This document shows, piece by piece, positions 59,923-64,000 of a stretch of DNA of 64,000 nt (positions are counted from its first letter, which is position 1; each line of letters starts with the position of its first letter). The position numbers and the translations under genes are program-made. The notes beneath the pieces are model-generated. The model saw only the letters and a list, made by a program, of their open reading frames with translations. It had not been told where the DNA came from and did no database searches. Source of the stretch: Silvibacterium bohemicum. Its GTDB lineage: Bacteria; Acidobacteriota; Terriglobia; Terriglobales; Acidobacteriaceae. The DNA is taken from positions 857,709-921,708 of the forward strand of contig NZ_LBHJ01000003.1 in NCBI RefSeq assembly GCF_001006305.1, read 5' to 3'.

Positions 59923-62460
59923 ATGAGAGTAAGAGTCGTTTGTCTTCCGGATTCTGAGATGTGTTCACCGCTCGCCCAGCCGCGGGCCAATCGGCGCCGC
60001 AGCATGAAGCTTCTTTCCGGCATGGCGCTTCTGGGCCTCGCGACAGTCGTCGCAAGCGCGCAGACACCGGGAATTGCCGAAACGCCTTACCTGGGATGGA
60101 CGAGCTTCAGCCAGCAGACCATAGACAGCAGCTTCCTGACGCAGGCCAATATCTCCGTCCAGTCGGATGCGCTGCTCGCATCCGGACTGCAGCCGCACGG
60201 CTTCACCTACATCAACATCGATTCCGGCTGGCAGGGCAGCTTCGATGCGAATGGACGGCCCATCCCCAGCACGACGACCTTTCCCGATATCGCCGCGCTC
60301 GTCGCGCATATCCACGCCAATGGCCAGAAGGCCGGTATCTACTGGATTCCGGGAGTCGAGTATCCCGCGGTCGTTGCCAATTCTCCAATCCTTGGAACGC
60401 CGTACCACATTCAGGACATCCTGCAGGTTCCATACACCGCCGGCAATGCCTTCGGCGCGGCAGGAACCTCGCCCTATCACTACAAGATCGATTTCACGAA
60501 GCCGGGCGCGCAGGAGTACATGAACTCCGTAGTGAACCTGTTCGCATCGTGGGGATTCGACGCGATCAAGCTCGACGCTGTAACGCCGGGCTCCTACAGC
60601 GACGATCTATCGATCGACAACCGTGCCGATGTTGCCGCGTGGGCAAGTGCCATCGCACAAAGCGGTCGCCCCATCTGGTTCACCATCTCCTGGGCATTGG
60701 ATCAGGACTACCTCAGCACCTGGCAACAGTATGCTAACGCGCGCAGGATCGACGGCGACATCGATTGTGAAGGCAACTGCTCCACCATCACCGATTGGGC
60801 GATGGCCTCGTGGCGTTTTTACGACCTTGTGGGATGGCAGAACGCTGCGGGGTTCACGGTGGGATGGAACGATCTGGACTCGCTCGAGGTAATGAACAGC
60901 ACCACCTCCGGCCTGAGCGATGTGGAGCGCCAATCGATCACGACGCTATGGGCGATGGCCAATGCGCCCATGTACCTGGGCGGCGATCTGACCACACTTG
61001 ACGCCTTTGGCAAACAGATTCTAAGCAACGACGAGGTGCTCGCGGTCAATCAATCCGCTCATCCGGCGAAGCAGGCATTGGGAGGCAACACTCCGGTCTG
61101 GGTCTCCGATCTTGGCGATGGCAGCTACTATGTCGCGGTCTTCAATCTTGACGCGCTGCCGGCGCGAGTCGCTTTTCCCTGGAGCAGCCTGGGCTTTGCT
61201 CGTGCGCCGCGGGTCCGCGACCTGTGGAACCACATCGAGCTGGGCAGCTACGATCGCGGCTTCAGCACCACAATCCTCGGCCATGGCGTGCAGCTGTTGA
61301 AGGTGGAAGGGAACGGATCGATCAACCCTCCGGAGTCGCAGAGCTATGAGGCAGAGACGGCCACGTTGAGTGGGACTGCTGTAGTCGCGGCCTGCCCCGC
61401 CTGCTCGGGAGGAGAGAAGGTCGGCGGTCTTGCCCTGGGAGCGAATAATACGGTCACGTTTAACAACGTCAGCGTGCAGCGCACGGGCGTGTACCAGATG
61501 CAGATCGATTCGATGACGCAAGGGCCGCGGTCTTTGATCTACAAGGTCAACGGCGGTCCGCTGATCACGCTGAACACCGGTGGCGGCAGCTTCTTCCTGC
61601 CATCGAGCACAACCGTTCCGGTCGCATTGCATGCCGGAATCAACAGCATTCAATTCGGCAACCCCACCAGTTATCCGCCGGATATGGATCGCATCGTCAT
61701 CAGCGGCGACGGTTCCGGTGCTCCTCGCCTTCCCGACGCAACCACCTATGAAGCGGAGAACGCGACGCTGGCGGGAACGGTAACTCCTCCCTACTGCGAG
61801 TACTGTTCAGGCGCTGGAGAGGCAGGGAACATTGGAGGCGGCGCCGGCAACACTGTCACCTTCGCGAACGTCAATGTTCCAACGGCCGGGACCTACATGA
61901 TGGAAGTCGACTACCTCACGAGTGGTCCGCGTTCCTTCTTCATGTCCGTCAATGGCGGCGCCAACACCGAGCTTGACCTGAATGGAAGCAGCTTCAGCTT
62001 GCCAACCAGCACGGTCATCCCCGTTAACCTCCAGGCAGGATCGAACACGATTCAGTTCGGTAACGATACCGGTTATGCGCCCGCGCTGGATCGTATCGCC
62101 ATCGCTCCTCCCCTCGAGTCCGCGGCCCTGAGCGGCGCGATTGTCCGCAAATCCGGAGGAGCTGGGTTGCGTGTCTGGACGATCTCGCTCAGCAATGCCG
62201 GACCAGGGCGCGCAATTCGGCCCAAGATCAACACCTTCTCTCTCACCCAGACGTCGGGAGCCGGCGCATGCCATCCCAAGGTGATCGGAGCTCTGCCTCT
62301 GAAGTCAGGAGATATCGCTCCCGGAGGCCATGGAGACATTACGGTTCCCATCGATTTTTCGAGATGCTCTGCAGCAGCAAAATTCAACGTGGGACTGGTC
62401 TTCTCGTCGAACAACGGCGCGGATATCGGCAACCTCGTCGTGAGCAGTCAATCACGTTAA
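59923..62460 (+). CDS. GH27-family alpha-galactosidase with two CBM35-like modules
   Basis: An 845-residue secreted enzyme. Signal peptide around residues 28-47 (MKLLSGMALLGLATVVASAQ); the start at 59923 follows AGGAGAGG, though translation could begin at residue 28. Catalytic (beta/alpha)8 domain at about 50-420: nucleophile Asp218 in IKLDAV, acid/base Asp279 in RIDGDI, and YINIDSGWQG. A beta domain follows (about 365-465). Then two CBM35-like carbohydrate-binding modules begin at YEAETATLSG and YEAENATLAG, and a final ~110-residue domain. Activity: hydrolysis of terminal alpha-galactosyl residues; other GH27 activities, such as isomaltodextranase, are possible. It precedes galactokinase by 34 bases, so it is part of the same operon. 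Confidence 0.85.
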   Translation: MRVRVVCLPDSEMCSPLAQPRANRRRSMKLLSGMALLGLATVVASAQTPGIAETPYLGWTSFSQQTIDSSFLTQANISVQSDALLASGLQPHGFTYINIDSGWQGSFDANGRPIPSTTTFPDIAALVAHIHANGQKAGIYWIPGVEYPAVVANSPILGTPYHIQDILQVPYTAGNAFGAAGTSPYHYKIDFTKPGAQEYMNSVVNLFASWGFDAIKLDAVTPGSYSDDLSIDNRADVAAWASAIAQSGRPIWFTISWALDQDYLSTWQQYANARRIDGDIDCEGNCSTITDWAMASWRFYDLVGWQNAAGFTVGWNDLDSLEVMNSTTSGLSDVERQSITTLWAMANAPMYLGGDLTTLDAFGKQILSNDEVLAVNQSAHPAKQALGGNTPVWVSDLGDGSYYVAVFNLDALPARVAFPWSSLGFARAPRVRDLWNHIELGSYDRGFSTTILGHGVQLLKVEGNGSINPPESQSYEAETATLSGTAVVAACPACSGGEKVGGLALGANNTVTFNNVSVQRTGVYQMQIDSMTQGPRSLIYKVNGGPLITLNTGGGSFFLPSSTTVPVALHAGINSIQFGNPTSYPPDMDRIVISGDGSGAPRLPDATTYEAENATLAGTVTPPYCEYCSGAGEAGNIGGGAGNTVTFANVNVPTAGTYMMEVDYLTSGPRSFFMSVNGGANTELDLNGSSFSLPTSTVIPVNLQAGSNTIQFGNDTGYAPALDRIAIAPPLESAALSGAIVRKSGGAGLRVWTISLSNAGPGRAIRPKINTFSLTQTSGAGACHPKVIGALPLKSGDIAPGGHGDITVPIDFSRCSAAAKFNVGLVFSSNNGADIGNLVVSSQSR

Positions 62461-62494
62461 GAACAACAGCTTGGTCCAAAAAATAGGAGTTTGC

Positions 62495-63709
62495 ATGGTT
62501 CGCGTACTTGAAGACACGTTGCGTTCGCATGCGCAGCGTTTTGGACAGGAGGGCCGGGGCTACATTGCTCCGGCCCGTGTCAATCTGATCGGCGAGCATA
62601 CCGACTACACGGGCGGACTCGTCATGCCGATGGCCATCGGGTTTCAGACGGCGGGTGTAATCAGCGCCAGGACCGACGGCCGTGCAGTCTTTTATTCAGC
62701 AAACTTCGACGAGGAGGTCGCGATCGAGATTGCTTCTCTGGGCCGCCAGCCGCGCGGACACTGGAGCGATTATCCTGCCGGTGTGCTGTGGTCTCTTCTG
62801 CTGGAGGGAGTGGCTATCGAAGGCTTCAGCATGAGCCTTGCCGGAGATGTTCCTCTCGGCGCGGGGCTGAGTTCCTCAGCGTCAGTCGAGGTTGCGACAG
62901 CAATGGCGTTGCTTGGGCACGCGGGAGCGTCGCTGCCGTTGGAGCGACTGGCTAAGGGCTGCAGGCGCGCGGAGAATGAGTACGTCGGCGCCAAGAGCGG
63001 CATCATGGACCCGTTTGTGGTGGCGGGCGCAGTCAAGCACAGGGCAATGCTGTTGGATTGCAGATCGCTGCAATTCGATCTGCTGCCGCTGCCGGAAAGC
63101 ATTCGCGTGGTGGTGTGCAACTCGATGGTCAAGCATGCCGTGGCGACTGGAGAGTATGGCGACCGTCGAGACGAGGTAGAGGCAGGGCAGGCCGTTTTGC
63201 GTGATCGCCTCGGCATTCAACTCCTGCGAGACTCCACGTTGGCGAACCTCGAAGCATGTCGCGAAGAGATGACGACCGCGAGCTTTGCCCGTTGCCGGCA
63301 CATTCTCACCGAGAATGCCCGCGTGATCGCTGCACGCGAAGCCCTATTACAGGCGGATATGATCCGCTTCGGTTCGCTGATGGTCGAGGCGCACGCCAGC
63401 ATGCGCGATGACTTCGCGGCCAGTTGTCCGGAGGTGGATACGTTGGTTGAGATCGCAATCGATCAGACGGAATGTTTCGGCGCTCGCATGACCGGCGGCG
63501 GCTTCGGCGGCTGCACTGTCAATATCGTTCAAGCCGAGAACGCAGAGCAATTTGTGTCGGCATTGCGTCGAGAGTATGCGACCAGGACGGGAATCGAGGC
63601 AGACTGTTTCGTGTGCGAACCATCAGACGGAGCTTTCGCTCTGGCCGGGCAGGAGCGAGCAATAAACTCTTTGGAGCATGAGAATCGTAGCGTCGGTTCC
63701 ATCGGCTAA
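62495..63709 (+). CDS. galK: Galactokinase
   Basis: A 404-residue GHMP kinase that phosphorylates galactose at C1, the first step of the Leloir pathway. Motif I ARVNLIGEHTDYTGG (28-41) carries the galactose-binding Glu34-His35-Asp37; motif II PLGAGLSSSASVEVA binds the ATP phosphates; motif III RMTGGGFGGCTVNIV is near the C-terminus. AGGAG lies before the ATG at 62495. It takes galactose released by the alpha-galactosidase encoded just upstream. Length is close to the usual 380-400. Confidence 0.93.
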   Translation: MVRVLEDTLRSHAQRFGQEGRGYIAPARVNLIGEHTDYTGGLVMPMAIGFQTAGVISARTDGRAVFYSANFDEEVAIEIASLGRQPRGHWSDYPAGVLWSLLLEGVAIEGFSMSLAGDVPLGAGLSSSASVEVATAMALLGHAGASLPLERLAKGCRRAENEYVGAKSGIMDPFVVAGAVKHRAMLLDCRSLQFDLLPLPESIRVVVCNSMVKHAVATGEYGDRRDEVEAGQAVLRDRLGIQLLRDSTLANLEACREEMTTASFARCRHILTENARVIAAREALLQADMIRFGSLMVEAHASMRDDFAASCPEVDTLVEIAIDQTECFGARMTGGGFGGCTVNIVQAENAEQFVSALRREYATRTGIEADCFVCEPSDGAFALAGQERAINSLEHENRSVGSIG

Positions 63710-63925
63710 GAGTGCGGCTGGGGCAGGGAAATAGCCCCAGCCCCACGCGATGAAATAGCCAAGGGCTTCAGGCCATCGTGTACGAACACGATAAGTCAAT
63801 TTCGAAGATTGATATAGCCGCTGCGTCCTGTCATTGCCACGCATTCAAGCACTGCCTCAATTGCCCAAAATGACCCGCGCGCGGGTGCCCGTTTCATGGC
63901 AATTCGCTATCTGATGCATTCATTC
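63710..63925. other. Intergenic stretch after galK
   Basis: No gene; contains CTGGGGC / GCCCCAG inverted segments (about 63718-63743: GGCTGGGGCAG and AGCCCCAGCC), which could end transcription of the galactoside operon. Confidence 0.4.
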
Positions 63926-63977
63926 TTGACAATGCCGTGTTCGCTGCCTAAAGTTTCACTTGCGGTAACGTAAACGT
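63926..63977 (+). promoter_or_regulatory. Promoter with LacI/GalR-type operator, gene beyond window end
   Basis: TTGACA (63926-63931), a 17-base spacer and TAAAGT (63949-63954) form a near-consensus promoter. The 17-mer TTGCGGTAACGTAAACG (63960-63976) lies at +1 and contains the perfect palindrome AACGT-AA-ACGTT (63966-63977). It is identical to the site in front of the alpha-galactosidase, so the next gene to the right should be in the same regulon. Confidence 0.75.
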
Positions 63978-64000
63978 TAATCGCCGCGTTTAAAATCGCG

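Overview
The window looks like a piece of an Acidobacteria (Terriglobia, Acidobacteriaceae-like) chromosome. The right-hand part carries typical core or near-core genes for such a genome: LptF/LptG, an OmpR-type two-component system, ribosomal protein S1, a YncE/phosphoesterase fusion, a GGDEF regulator, a fatty-acid desaturase, and an alpha-galactosidase next to galactokinase. The assignment rests on gene content and protein style, not on a marker gene such as 16S rRNA.

Layout. (1) Bases 1-10000 are accessory or niche genes: a YceI-like protein, an SDR oxidoreductase, a CDF-like transporter, and a three-gene Cu/Ag-type RND efflux operon (TolC-CusB-CusA) preceded by a small Met/Cys-rich secreted protein. 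(2) Bases 10000-36500 are a mobile element. Its tyrosine integrase (34916-36334) lies directly beside the 3' end of the tmRNA gene (36510-36862), a classic integration site. The left attachment site is not visible, so the left edge is unknown and region 1 could belong to the same island. (3) From 36860 onward is chromosomal backbone with one relic of a restriction-modification system (38523-39804).

Inside the element, a PRTRC operon (24.2-28.8 kb) encodes the parts of a bacterial ubiquitin-like conjugation system: a ubiquitin-like protein C ending in glycine, an E1-like ThiF protein, an E2-like protein B, and proteins E and F. I see no JAB peptidase (protein A) and no ParB or protein D of this system. 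To its left are a DpdA/TGT-like protein, a methylase-like protein lacking the catalytic NPPY motif, a GNAT-like gene interrupted by an in-frame TGA, a PD-(D/E)XK-like protein, three adjacent genes with HEPN-type RX4-6H motifs, a TIR-like protein and a caspase/CHAT-like protease. These look like defence or conflict genes. To its right is a type IV secretion remnant whose VirB4 is cut after about 340 residues and joined to the tail of an HNH endonuclease gene, so conjugation machinery within this window appears broken. A truncated dnaN copy and an AraC fragment are further scars.

At the right end, alpha-galactosidase (GH27 with two CBM35-like modules) and galactokinase form an operon. A 17-bp operator-like sequence at its promoter is repeated exactly at a second promoter at the window's end, pointing to one LacI/GalR-type regulon for galactoside use. 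All functions are read from motifs and family resemblance; no database search was possible.
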